From the IMG/VR virus record IMGVR_UViG_3300009378_000052, positions 1 through 26,425 of that record: a DNA stretch of 26,425 nucleotides, one strand, 5' to 3'. Shown piece by piece: positions 15,553 through 23,080 of the stretch. Source of the DNA: a virus. The translations under genes were made by a program, and so were the position numbers. How positions within the stretch are numbered: position 1 is the stretch's first letter; each line of letters begins with the position of its first letter. Under the pieces are notes generated by a model. That model was not told the origin of the DNA and did not search any database. It worked only from the letters and a program-made list of their open reading frames with translations.

Positions 15553-16023
15553 CTAGTCCTCCCTGCTGTCGTAGGCGGTCGCCCACTCGGGGTGGTTGGC
15601 GCGGGCGAGCCCGAACGCGGCCGGGTAGCCGTAGGCCTTGCCGTCGCTCATGAGGGACAGGGCGGCGTTGTTGAGCTTGTTCCCCGCGTCCTCGCGCGAC
15701 AGGGGCGCGTCGGTGCTGGTGTCCGGCTTGTCGCCGCCCTTGGTCTTGTCGACCGGGACGACCTTGGCGGAGTAGATGCGGGCAGCGCGGTCGGCGTCCT
15801 GCTGGTAAGCCCAGCGGGCGTCCTCCTCGCGGTCCTCGGTGAGCCTGCCGTCGTCGTACAGCTCGCGCACGAACGCGTCCTCGGCGATCTTCGCCGTGGC
15901 GGCCTCGTGCTCATCGCGCTGCTCGCGAAGGCGTGCGTTGTCGGCCTGCAGTGCCTTGACCGTCGACTCGATCTTGTCCTCGTCGACGCCCAGCACCTTG
16001 GCCAGTGCCTTGATATCGGGCAT
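15553..16023 (-). CDS. Nested scaffold protein (internal start)
   Basis: A separate product of 156 residues is predicted from an in-frame ATG at codon 358 of the protease gene. AGGAGG lies five bases upstream. It begins MPDIKALAKVLGVDEDKIES and continues with a long coiled-coil stretch (VKALQADNARLREQRDEHEA), then an Asp/Lys-rich section and a hydrophobic C-terminal helix. This is the profile of a capsid scaffold. Mu makes gpZ and lambda Nu3 in the same way, from an internal start inside the protease gene. Expression is inferred from the ribosome site and the family habit. Confidence 0.78.
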   Translation of the reverse strand: MPDIKALAKVLGVDEDKIESTVKALQADNARLREQRDEHEAATAKIAEDAFVRELYDDGRLTEDREEDARWAYQQDADRAARIYSAKVVPVDKTKGGDKPDTSTDAPLSREDAGNKLNNAALSLMSDGKAYGYPAAFGLARANHPEWATAYDSRED

Positions 16024-17094
16024 GGATTCCTCCTGTGTAGCCCTGTTGTGCTCGCCCTCTCGGGTACTTTCCGGCGCCCCTGTGGCGCCCCCGGAATGGG
16101 CGTCGGTGTGATGCGGTCCAGCCGCCCGGCTTGCGACCAGGGCGGGGATGTCTAGGAAGGGTTGGTTCGTCAGCGTGCCGCCGGTGATGGTCCAGCCGAG
16201 CACGTCCTCGACGGACTCGCCGAACACGGGGCCGGCTTCGAGGCTGAAGTAGCGGAACCCCTCGGAGCGGATCAACTCCAGGCCCTCGACGGTCCAGCGG
16301 ATCAGCGCTTCGATGTGTTCCCCGTCGCAGCGTAGCGCGGTGATCCACCCGCGGGCCTTGGTCGTTTCGGGGTCGGCGTAGCCCAACCATGTAGCGTGGT
16401 TGACGTCGACCGGCACCTCACGGCCGACCACGTCGAACAGGCGCACGTAGTCGTGCAGCTCCTCGGCGGTGATCTCGACGTCCGCGTCCCCACCGAGCGG
16501 GTAGCCGCTGGTCTTGCCGACGCTGGCGATGATGTGCCACCGGCTGCGGTCCTCGGCGTCGTCGGGGTCGTCGTACAGCCGGCCGAACGCGACGGGCGAT
16601 CCCAGCCGCGAGGTGACCTCACCCTTGACGGCGAGCGCGACGATCTGCGCGATGGCCTGGTCTTGCGTGACCGGCGGGTCGTCGAGCTTCTCCCGGATGC
16701 GGGCGTTGTACGCCTCGACGTGGGCGGGGTCCAGCCCGCGCGCCTCGGCTCGCTGCTCGACCTCGTCGGCGGGCGACTCCTCTACCCGGATGCGGTGGGC
16801 GTTGTAGCCGGTGAGGGCGTCGTTGACGGTGGTGCCGATCCCGCTGCTCTCGACGATCGCCACGTCGGCGGTGACGTCCTCGAGCCACGCGTCGAGGTCT
16901 GCGCGCTGCTGGTCGGCAACGTCGGTCCGTCGGCGCCAATCCATGCGCCCGGCCTCGTCGATGACGTCGTGCTCGCGGTACCACTCCCACGCGTCCCAGT
17001 GCTCGACCTTGTCGCCGAGCCGCTCCGCGGCCTGCTCACGCACGTACGTTTTGCCTGCGAGCTGCGGCCCTACGAGGTGAACGAACGCGGTCAT
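15553..17094 (-). CDS. P-loop domain fused to Mu I-like prohead protease and scaffold
   Basis: This 513-residue protein has three parts. Residues 1-150 are a P-loop domain with Walker A GPQLAGKT (9-16) and a Walker B-like ADVAIVESSG (76-85). This looks like a small kinase or zeta-toxin-type fold. Residues 186-323 match the Mu gpI-like protease: VDVNHATWLGY (229-239), ARGWITAL, IRWTVEGLELIRSEGFRYFS and GGTLTNQPFLDIPAL. H233 and S284 are candidate active-site residues. Residues 358-513 form a helical scaffold. The ATG overlaps the preceding stop as ATGA. Protease-scaffold fusion is normal, but the N-terminal P-loop is not part of the usual Mu I protein. The ATPase activity and its role are not known. 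Confidence 0.83.
   Translation of the reverse strand: MTAFVHLVGPQLAGKTYVREQAAERLGDKVEHWDAWEWYREHDVIDEAGRMDWRRRTDVADQQRADLDAWLEDVTADVAIVESSGIGTTVNDALTGYNAHRIRVEESPADEVEQRAEARGLDPAHVEAYNARIREKLDDPPVTQDQAIAQIVALAVKGEVTSRLGSPVAFGRLYDDPDDAEDRSRWHIIASVGKTSGYPLGGDADVEITAEELHDYVRLFDVVGREVPVDVNHATWLGYADPETTKARGWITALRCDGEHIEALIRWTVEGLELIRSEGFRYFSLEAGPVFGESVEDVLGWTITGGTLTNQPFLDIPALVASRAAGPHHTDAHSGGATGAPESTREGEHNRATQEESMPDIKALAKVLGVDEDKIESTVKALQADNARLREQRDEHEAATAKIAEDAFVRELYDDGRLTEDREEDARWAYQQDADRAARIYSAKVVPVDKTKGGDKPDTSTDAPLSREDAGNKLNNAALSLMSDGKAYGYPAAFGLARANHPEWATAYDSRED
16029..16034 (-). promoter_or_regulatory. Internal ribosome site for the nested scaffold
   Basis: AGGAGG is followed by AATCC and the in-frame ATG at 16023. 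It lies within the protease gene, at codons for Q-E-E-S, where such a strong site is not needed for the long protein. It decides the scaffold start. Confidence 0.8.
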
Positions 17095-17186
17095 GCGCCC
17101 CCCCACCATGGCCAGTCGAGATGCACGGCGAGCCATGCCACGGACCCTACGATGCCCACCCACAATAGGATCGACTCGTGACTCAT
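17091..17186 (-). CDS. 31-residue one-helix membrane peptide
   Basis: This tiny gene is linked on both sides by ATGA overlaps, with the Cys microprotein above and the protease below. The product begins MSHESILLWVGIVGSVAWLA and carries one transmembrane helix at about residues 6-22, then a Trp-rich end (WPWWGGA). No family is recognised. The double overlap and hydrophobic profile support a real gene. A membrane peptide in the head operon is odd; it could be a small lysis or membrane-targeting factor. Confidence 0.62.
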   Translation of the reverse strand: MSHESILLWVGIVGSVAWLAVHLDWPWWGGA

Positions 17187-17323
17187 CGTGTCCCCCGCGG
17201 GACGTAGCACGAGCAGTGCGAGTCGGTGCGCGTCTTGAGGAACGCCACGCCGCGCAGGGCGAGGCACACCCACCGAGGCCAGCGGACCATGCGGCGCAGG
17301 TGCTCGCAGGTGTCGCAGGTCAC
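17183..17323 (-). CDS. 46-residue Cys-rich microprotein
   Basis: The product begins MTCDTCEHLRRMVRWPRWVC and ends in a basic segment with a second Cys pair (SHCSCYVPRGTR). C3 and C6 form a CxxC, with C20 and the C37-x-C39 pair available as further ligands, so it could bind zinc. Net charge is positive, and it may bind nucleic acid (inference). The GTG overlaps the portal stop as GTGA, and the stop overlaps the next ATG. A second Cys-rich protein of the same length is encoded at 23067-23207, but the two sequences do not look alike. Confidence 0.65.
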   Translation of the reverse strand: MTCDTCEHLRRMVRWPRWVCLALRGVAFLKTRTDSHCSCYVPRGTR

Positions 17324-20061
17324 GGCGTGCCCCCTGTCGGCGGGACGGTCAGGCCGATGATGGTGCAGTAGCAGGTCGAACCGCCGTAACAGCGGGGCGA
17401 CGGAACCGCGAACCAGTCCACGTCGGCGGGGTCGCTGACCTTGAACGGGTTGCGGGGGTCGCTCGCCGTGTACTGGCATGCGATGCACGGGGTGTGCCCG
17501 CCGCCGTCCTTGCCGCCGAGTTCCGGCGTCAGGGTGTAGATCCCCCACATGACGTCGCTCGCTGCGAGTTGCTTTGCCCGCCCGCCCGCGTGGGAGCCGT
17601 TGACGTCGCCGCGCACGGTGGCCTCTGGGGCGAGGTCGGCCATTGCCCCGTCGAGCAGCGCCGTCGCCGAGGTGCCCCCGGACATGGACGCGTCCTGGTG
17701 TCGCTTGCGCGCCGCCTGCTGCACGTCCTGTAGGAGCTTGTCGGCCGTGGTGCGCGCTGCGGCCTGCTCCCACATGTCGAGCTGTTCGCTGTCGATGTCG
17801 TCCCAGCCGTCGCCCTCGGCCATGGCCACGCCCGCGGCGGACAGGGCGGCTGCGAGCTTCGACGGATAGTCGCCGTCGTCCTGCTGCTGCGCGACCTCGC
17901 CCTTGACCTCGGCCTCGCCTTCCTCACGAACGGCGCGGTACGCCTCGGCGAGGAAGTCAACCAGGTCGTCGCGCTGATAGTCGGTGACCTCGAGGGTCAG
18001 GTCTGCGGCCTCGGCCATGTCGGCGCCGGCAAGGGCCTCGGCGAACGGCTCGGCGATGGCGCGGATCTTCGGGGTCACGCTGTCGGCGACCATGTTGGTC
18101 ATGTCGTCGCGGGTGGCGCGGCTGGCCTCGGCGTTGAAGGTGGCCTCGGCGAGCGCCTGCATCGGCCCACACGCCTCGACGTACTCGGCCGCGGTCATGC
18201 CGGGCTTGTACGGCACGCGGGCACCGGCCTCGTCAGCGAGGGCAACGTGACCGCCGCAACAGCGGGTCGCCGCCACGCCGCCCGGCTCCCCGGCGTCACC
18301 CTCGCTGTCTGGGCTGTCGCCCTCGGCACCGAGGTCCGAGTCGGGGGAGTCGCCACCGGGCGGGGGCGGCGGGGTGCCGTCGTCGTCGTCGTCGTCGTCG
18401 GGATCGGGGTCAGGCTCGGCCGCGGGGTCAGGCTCGGCCGCGGGGTCAGGCTCGATGTCCGGGTCGGGCTCCTCGACGTCGGCGAGAATGGCGTCGGCTG
18501 CGTCCTCGGTGAGGCGGAATACCTCGACCAGCATGGCGCGCGCTGACGACTTGGGGATCTTGCCTGTGACCACCGATGCCACGACCTCGACCACCTTGGC
18601 GGCGTCGATGTCCGGCGCGTCGGGTTCGACAGCGCCCTGCACCTCGTACGCCTCGGTCAGCGCCTCGCCCCCGTCGGGGTAGCCGCCCTCGCGGCGCAAC
18701 CACCGCTCGTCCTCGATGGTCGGGTGCCACACCCCAGCGTCGCGCGCCGCCCTCCAGTCCCCGGCGATCTTGCCCATGTCCGTCTGTACGAGGTCGCCGT
18801 ACGTGACCGACGGGGCGAGGTCGGGGTCAAACCCGTTCCACTGCACCCACTCCTCGGCGAGGTCGTTGTACGGGGCGCAGACGTAGTCGGCGAGGTGCGA
18901 GGCGTTGAAGAGGAACAGGTCGCGCTGCCCGCCGAACAGGGCTTGCGTGCCGTTGCTCTCGCCGGTGTATAGGTGCATGCACCCGGTGGCGCGGCACATG
19001 GACTTGCCGAGCATGCGCCACCACTCAGCCATGGCCTTGGCGAATTCCATCCGGGCTTCGAGGATGCCGAACTCCGCGCCGTAGGGCGACTCGAGGAACA
19101 TGTTTTGATGCTGCGCGTAGTCGCGGGCGATGTCCCGAAGGTCGCTCCAGTCCTGGTCGTCGAGAACGTTGGGGACAGTTTCCTTGACCTGGGGCACGCC
19201 GCCCGCGTGGCGGTTGAAGGCGATCTCGGCGAGCAGCTGGATACGCTTGCGCGTCATCGCCCTCGACCAGCACGAGCGGATCAGGGGGTCGCCCTCCCAG
19301 TTGCTGCCTTCCTCGTCGTACGCCCAGCGCAGCAGGTTCTCGGCGGGGATGGTCGGCTCGTTGCCGAAGGTGCCGGAGTCGTCCTGCCGCCACCACTGGA
19401 TCACGCCACCGAACGAGCCGTCTTCCTGCGTGACCCACTTGTCGATGCTGTGCGGAAGCCGGGGGGCGAGGTCGAACACGTACCACCCCTTGCGGGTGCC
19501 TGTGCCCTTGACCCACTCGCCGGAGTCGTCCTGCTCGTACCGGGGGAGCGCGAGGCTGTTGTCGCGGTAGACGGTGCGTTCCTGGATGCGGACCCCGTCG
19601 CGCAGGCACAGGGCGGCGTCAAGTAGCCGCTTGCCCCACAGCCGCTTGCGCCGGCCCATCAACAGCAGCTCGAACGCCCGCGCCAGCATGACCGCGTCGG
19701 CGCTGTTCTCGCCGGCCGGGGCGACGTCCCACGACGTGCCCATCAAGGCGTGCGTGTAGCTGTACACGATGCCGCGGACGTCGTCGTCTTCCTTGGCGAT
19801 CCGCCGCCCGGCGCCCACGGTCGAGGCTGTGCCCCGCCATGCGCCCATGTCCAGGTCGGCGTTGTGCTCGCTCGCGTCGTCGCGGAAGTAGCCGCCCGAC
19901 CGCTGCATCCCGTCGTGCCCGATGGGGCGGGTGTGCTTGGGCGGCTTGACCGTCGGCCCCTTGGCGAGCGCTACCGGCTCGGCGGGCGCACCTCGGCCGA
20001 GGATGCGGGCGAACAGGGATCGGCGTGCGGGCGAGGAAGGGGCGACCATCGCCCCTAGCAT
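17320..20061 (-). CDS. Portal protein (DUF935-like) fused to MuF-like domain
   Basis: This 913-residue protein likely forms the portal through which DNA is packaged. The first 520 or so residues resemble DUF935/Mu gp29 portals, with DDDVRGIVYSYTHALMGTSW, then ENLLRWAYDEEGSNWEGDPL and later RMEFAKAMAEWWRMLGKSM. A low-complexity acidic and Pro linker (about 555-610) follows. The C-terminal 270 residues look MuF-like, ending with CIACQY (C859, C862) and Cys at 891, 897 and 899 that may bind metal. Normally these are two genes. The first ATG has no good ribosome site; the ATG at 20049, after GCTAGGGGCG, is an alternative. It ends in a GTGA overlap. Confidence 0.82.
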   Translation of the reverse strand: MLGAMVAPSSPARRSLFARILGRGAPAEPVALAKGPTVKPPKHTRPIGHDGMQRSGGYFRDDASEHNADLDMGAWRGTASTVGAGRRIAKEDDDVRGIVYSYTHALMGTSWDVAPAGENSADAVMLARAFELLLMGRRKRLWGKRLLDAALCLRDGVRIQERTVYRDNSLALPRYEQDDSGEWVKGTGTRKGWYVFDLAPRLPHSIDKWVTQEDGSFGGVIQWWRQDDSGTFGNEPTIPAENLLRWAYDEEGSNWEGDPLIRSCWSRAMTRKRIQLLAEIAFNRHAGGVPQVKETVPNVLDDQDWSDLRDIARDYAQHQNMFLESPYGAEFGILEARMEFAKAMAEWWRMLGKSMCRATGCMHLYTGESNGTQALFGGQRDLFLFNASHLADYVCAPYNDLAEEWVQWNGFDPDLAPSVTYGDLVQTDMGKIAGDWRAARDAGVWHPTIEDERWLRREGGYPDGGEALTEAYEVQGAVEPDAPDIDAAKVVEVVASVVTGKIPKSSARAMLVEVFRLTEDAADAILADVEEPDPDIEPDPAAEPDPAAEPDPDPDDDDDDDGTPPPPPGGDSPDSDLGAEGDSPDSEGDAGEPGGVAATRCCGGHVALADEAGARVPYKPGMTAAEYVEACGPMQALAEATFNAEASRATRDDMTNMVADSVTPKIRAIAEPFAEALAGADMAEAADLTLEVTDYQRDDLVDFLAEAYRAVREEGEAEVKGEVAQQQDDGDYPSKLAAALSAAGVAMAEGDGWDDIDSEQLDMWEQAAARTTADKLLQDVQQAARKRHQDASMSGGTSATALLDGAMADLAPEATVRGDVNGSHAGGRAKQLAASDVMWGIYTLTPELGGKDGGGHTPCIACQYTASDPRNPFKVSDPADVDWFAVPSPRCYGGSTCYCTIIGLTVPPTGGTP
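18378..18454. repeat. CGT run and 18-base tandem repeat in the portal linker
   Basis: A (CGT)n run at 18378-18400 is followed by about 2.7 copies of the 18-base unit GGGGTCAGGCTCGGCCGC at 18406-18454 (plus strand). On the coding strand they make an Asp run and AEPDPA repeats in the linker between the portal and MuF-like domains. The repeat keeps the reading frame and could vary in copy number between relatives. Confidence 0.85.
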
Positions 20062-20080
20062 GGATTGCAGATCGAAACGG

Positions 20081-20086
20081 TGTCAA
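20081..20086 (-). promoter_or_regulatory. Possible -35 element before the portal gene
   Basis: TTGACA lies in the 61-base gap upstream of the portal. A TGCTAG follows 20 bases later (20060-20055), similar to that of the promoter at 25986-26016, but the spacing is longer. The match to a -10 is poor. If functional, it would start transcription near the portal start codon, giving a transcript with little or no leader. Confidence 0.3.
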
Positions 20087-20102
20087 GTCAGAATCGAACG
20101 GG

Positions 20103-20138
20103 GGTGTTTCAGGGTGGGTGGCCTATTCTGAAACCACC
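20103..20138 (-). terminator. Hairpin at the end of the gene before the portal
   Basis: GTTTCAG (20106-20112) and CTGAAAC (20128-20134) form a perfect 7-base inverted repeat, extended by GGT/ACC with one bulged base. The loop is 15 bases. It overlaps the stop codon of the upstream gene at 20125-20123. There is no T-run, so it may be a weak terminator or an mRNA-processing structure. Confidence 0.4.
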
Positions 20139-20431
20139 GCGCGCGCGAACCCGCCGACCGAGACGGTGACCGGGGTGCCCTCCCAATCGGAGCCGTGCAG
20201 GTCGACGCCGTGGGCGGTGGGGAAAGACGCGCTCGTGATCTCCCACGCTTCCGAGGTCGCCGGGTCGTGGTGCACGCCCTGGTACGCGATATAGTGCCGG
20301 TGCCGCTTGCCGTGGCAGTGCGCGACGTCGGGGTCACGGTGGGCGCCGAAGTGGATACCTAGCCGCGGCGTCGCTTCCTCGATACCCTCGCGTGCGCCGT
20401 CGATGGCTGCGCGGAGTAGGGCGCGGATCAT
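20123..20431 (-). CDS. Hypothetical His-rich protein
   Basis: This 102-residue protein is not recognised. The N-terminus is helical (IRALLRAAIDGAREGIEEAT). The middle is rich in His and Arg (AHCHGKRHRHYIAYQGVHHD), and the C-terminal part is beta-rich (TVSVGGFARAVVSE). The His cluster could bind metal, but no known motif is complete. The ATG overlaps the previous stop as ATGA. The stop codon lies in a hairpin. It may be a small packaging or neck accessory. Confidence 0.68.
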   Translation of the reverse strand: MIRALLRAAIDGAREGIEEATPRLGIHFGAHRDPDVAHCHGKRHRHYIAYQGVHHDPATSEAWEITSASFPTAHGVDLHGSDWEGTPVTVSVGGFARAVVSE

Positions 20432-20685
20432 GGCATGCCCTCGCCGCCGGGCGCCCATGCGTGGCGGTCGTGCATGTTCTCAGATAGCAACCGCGTCCAC
20501 CTGTGCCACAACTCCCACTTCGCCGACCCCTCCTCACACCAGCCGAGTCCATGGATCGGATCGATGATGCCGAACGGCTGCGGCACGGCGGCGCGCTCCA
20601 ACGACTCGTAGGCGTCTTGCATCAACTCGCACGGGGTGCGGTCGTCCGGTTCGAAGTCCCACGCGTCGCGGCTGTCGGCGGTCAT
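20428..20685 (-). CDS. Hypothetical protein downstream of terminase
   Basis: This 85-residue acidic protein begins TADSRDAWDFEPDDRTPCEL and contains FGIIDPIHGLGWCEEGSAKW. It is rich in Trp, Asp and Glu, with no membrane segment. A clear GGAGGGAAC leader gives the start eight bases after the terminase stop. Longer readings in this frame lie in the terminase gene and are rejected. Function is unknown. Confidence 0.68.
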   Translation of the reverse strand: MTADSRDAWDFEPDDRTPCELMQDAYESLERAAVPQPFGIIDPIHGLGWCEEGSAKWELWHRWTRLLSENMHDRHAWAPGGEGMP

Positions 20686-20693
20686 GTTCCCTC

Positions 20694-22235
20694 CTACATG
20701 TCCCGCTCGACCGCCGCAGCGGGCGAGGGTCGCCGGCCACGTCGGGCGGTGGGCTGTGGTTCCGGTGTTTCCCTGTCGGCGGGGGCGCGGGAGCTGCGCC
20801 AGCCCTCGCGGTCCACTCGCTTGAACCCCGCGAGGTTGACGGCGAGGTAGCGCGCCACGTCGCAGGGGTGGGACCACGCATCCCAGCGGACCGACCTGTC
20901 CGGCTCGTCGCTGCCGTCCTTGAGCGGCTGCTCGGTGAGCGCTTGCCAGATCCCGACAACGGGCTGGTTGTCGTGCCCCCTGCGGTGCCGCGCCCCCTGC
21001 AGGTGCCTCGCCACGAAGAACCGGCGTACCCCCATGGCCGAACACATCCACGCACGCAGCCGCTCGCAGCCCACGGTGATGATGCGGTCCTCGGGGTGCT
21101 CGGCCGTCTTGAGCGTGCACGCGATGCCGTAGTCGCGCAGGGTGTTGGACATCGTCAGGTAGTCGCTCGTGCCCGTCGTGGACTGCACCGCCTTGCCGGC
21201 GGGGTCCATGATCAGGGTCAGGTGCGAGCGCCCCTTGACGGCGGGGTGACGGGCCAACTCGTGCGCCTGCTGCTCGGTGCTCATGTCGGCGAGGGCCAAC
21301 TCGCTGAACGCTACCCACAGGCTGGGGTCGAATTCCTGCACGAGGGCGAGGAACGGGCGGCGGTATCCGGGGTCCCACCCGACCGTCAGCGGCAACTCGC
21401 GGTCGCCGTCAGGGTCGTAGTCGATGACGTTGGCCTCGCCCATGTCGGGGTAGACCAGGCCGGACAGGAGGACAAACTCGCCCTCAAGCATGGCGCGGGC
21501 CATCTGAGGCGAGTACATCTCGCGCAGGCTGTCGATGTAGTCGGGCGGGAGGTTGGCGGCGTTCGCCCTGGTCGGCATCGCCAACCGCAGCACGCCCGCG
21601 TGTGACGGTACCCCGTCGACCAGCCCACGGCAGCGCTCGTGCAGCCACGACAGCGACCGACCCGGCTGTGGGGTGTACGTGTTGAGCACGAACCGCACCG
21701 GGTACCCCGTCTGCCGCAGGCGCTCACGGATACGGCGCTGGGCTTCGGGGAGGTACAGCGTTGCCTCGTCGGTGAGGATGCACGCGAATTCGCCACCCTC
21801 CAGCGACTTCGCCCCGTCGTGCCCGGTCGCCCACACCAACTCGTCACCCCAGATCGTCGTGAGCCGCTTCGCCATCCAGTTGAACGAGGCGATCGCGGGG
21901 TTCTTGCGGAAGGGGCCGGCCCAGCCCGTCGCCCCGTTGATGACGCCCTCCAGCCCGGCCATGGTGACGTGTCGGAGCTGCGCGCCGTCAGAGGACACCA
22001 GCCCGTAGCGCGCGCCCGGCCCGGCCTGTCGGTTGATGGCCATGGCCTTGGCCAGCACGTTGACCCCGGTCGTGGTCTTCGCCGCCCCGAACCCGCCCGT
22101 GTTGTGAATGTCCGTCGCGGTCGGGTGCTGGCATGCACGCCACACCCACGATTGGTAGGCGTTCGGGGTGATGGCCCGGCCGTCGCGGTCGTACCAGGAT
22201 GCGAAGTCGTACCGCGGGCTACTCGTCGTCGGCAT
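20694..22235 (-). CDS. terL: Terminase large subunit
   Basis: This 513-residue protein is the ATP-driven DNA-packaging motor. The Walker A-type P-loop is NTGGFGAAKTTT (G47 to T54, with K53) and the Walker B is ACILTDEA with D156 and E157. The nuclease part has GWDPG (D288) and LIMDPAGKA (D344), plus a late acidic region (SHPCDVARYLAVN) expected to complete the metal site. Length is typical. The ATG overlaps the end of the small subunit gene by 17 bases. The last 50 residues are Arg/Pro-rich and probably flexible. The portal lies three genes further on. Confidence 0.93.
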   Translation of the reverse strand: MPTTSSPRYDFASWYDRDGRAITPNAYQSWVWRACQHPTATDIHNTGGFGAAKTTTGVNVLAKAMAINRQAGPGARYGLVSSDGAQLRHVTMAGLEGVINGATGWAGPFRKNPAIASFNWMAKRLTTIWGDELVWATGHDGAKSLEGGEFACILTDEATLYLPEAQRRIRERLRQTGYPVRFVLNTYTPQPGRSLSWLHERCRGLVDGVPSHAGVLRLAMPTRANAANLPPDYIDSLREMYSPQMARAMLEGEFVLLSGLVYPDMGEANVIDYDPDGDRELPLTVGWDPGYRRPFLALVQEFDPSLWVAFSELALADMSTEQQAHELARHPAVKGRSHLTLIMDPAGKAVQSTTGTSDYLTMSNTLRDYGIACTLKTAEHPEDRIITVGCERLRAWMCSAMGVRRFFVARHLQGARHRRGHDNQPVVGIWQALTEQPLKDGSDEPDRSVRWDAWSHPCDVARYLAVNLAGFKRVDREGWRSSRAPADRETPEPQPTARRGRRPSPAAAVERDM

Positions 22236-22686
22236 CGGGCAGCGCCTCGATGGTCGGGGGCGGGGGCAGCGCTTCGCTCGGTGGCGCTGCGTCGATCAGG
22301 ATCTGAATGCTGTGGTAGGCGTCGGTGGCGCTTGCCTCGTCGTCGGCTACCGCCCGGATGGCGTTGACCGCGGGCGCTACCTTGGACGGGTCGAGGCTTG
22401 CGTATACCAGCGTGGCGAGGTGTTCGACGCAGTCGTGCAGGTGCTCTTGAGCCGCTGCCCTTGCCTCTGCGCGTGCGCGACGCGCCCTGTCCAGTCTGGT
22501 CCGCTGTTCGTCCTCATCCAACTTCTCCGACCACCACACCCTCACGCTTTCCCGCACCGCCCCGACGGCTTCCGCCGCCCTGCTGAGCGCGCCTCGCGGC
22601 ACCTCACCCCCGTTGGCTGCGGCTTCCTCGGCGACCATGTCGATCGCCTTGTCCCGCACCTCCATGGGGTAGTGCTTCGCCCCCAC
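22219..22686 (-). CDS. Terminase small subunit-like, HTH protein
   Basis: This 155-residue protein lies just before the large terminase gene and overlaps it. The N-terminus (YPMEVRDKAIDMVAEEAAAN, then RGALSRAAEAVGAVRESVRV) looks like a helix-turn-helix of the transposase/terminase type. A coiled-coil stretch (DEDEQRTRLDRARRARAEAR) and an acidic Pro-rich tail follow. This order, DNA-binding then oligomerisation then tail, is the small-subunit pattern. The GTG start is two bases after the previous stop with GGAGGGG in front. An alternative ATG is seven codons in. The sequence to which it binds (pac or cos) is unknown. Confidence 0.78.
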   Translation of the reverse strand: MGAKHYPMEVRDKAIDMVAEEAAANGGEVPRGALSRAAEAVGAVRESVRVWWSEKLDEDEQRTRLDRARRARAEARAAAQEHLHDCVEHLATLVYASLDPSKVAPAVNAIRAVADDEASATDAYHSIQILIDAAPPSEALPPPPTIEALPDADDE

Positions 22687-22688
22687 CC

Positions 22689-22859
22689 CTACCCCTCCGT
22701 CCTATGGAGCAGTAGCAGCAGCGCGACCAGGTAGACCGCCCTCGTCGTCGGGTCAGGCGCTACCCACGCCGCCCACGAACACATGACGACCAGCAGCAAC
22801 TCAAACGCGCCCTTGGCCACGGCGTACCCGGCTTTCCAGACGCGCGGCGACACGCTCAC
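22689..22859 (-). CDS. Small two-helix membrane protein
   Basis: This 56-residue protein has two hydrophobic stretches: FELLLVVMCSWAAWVA and VYLVALLLLL. The N-terminus is basic and the end (HRTEG) short. The GTG overlaps the preceding stop as GTGA, so it is part of the same coupled run. Topology resembles a very small holin, but it lies upstream of the terminase and far from the lysis cassette. Function is unknown. Confidence 0.65.
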   Translation of the reverse strand: MSVSPRVWKAGYAVAKGAFELLLVVMCSWAAWVAPDPTTRAVYLVALLLLLHRTEG

Positions 22860-23080
22860 GCCTTCACCTTCCGCCACGCCCCGCAGAACGCCTCGTCGTC
22901 CTCGACCTCGAACCCGCCGTCCGGCGTCGTCACCAGCCACTGCCCCGGCTTGCCGTCGACCGGCCCTGTCGGCGTGTACACCCTGGCCTTCGCGTCGAGC
23001 TTGACCGCCCGGCACACGAGCGTTCTGCGGTACTCCGGCGCGTCGAGCAGCAGCGCGAGCAGGTGGTTATTCGTCGGCAT
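22856..23080 (-). CDS. Hypothetical protein
   Basis: This 74-residue protein begins PTNNHLLALLLDAPEYRRTL and contains the strand-like LVTTPDGGFEVEDDEAFCGA. A GAAGGGGAACGACG leader precedes its ATG, which overlaps the end of the Cys-rich microprotein gene. The product is small and mixed alpha-beta. No family is recognised. Upstream readings lie in another gene and are not used. Confidence 0.66.
   Translation of the reverse strand: MPTNNHLLALLLDAPEYRRTLVCRAVKLDAKARVYTPTGPVDGKPGQWLVTTPDGGFEVEDDEAFCGAWRKVKA

Noticed and set aside
13573-16155. Plus-strand open frame of 860 codons across the capsid region
   Set aside because: It is antisense to the decoration, capsid and scaffold genes, and the product is a Val/Gly/Arg-rich, low-complexity sequence typical of the reverse of GC-rich genes.
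18378-18454. CRISPR-like repeats
   Set aside because: The repeats are direct tandem copies without spacers and lie inside a coding linker.
22689-22859. Holin call for the small two-helix protein upstream of terminase
   Set aside because: Topology is compatible, but a better holin sits in the lysis cassette at 10-237 and no lysis gene is near this one.
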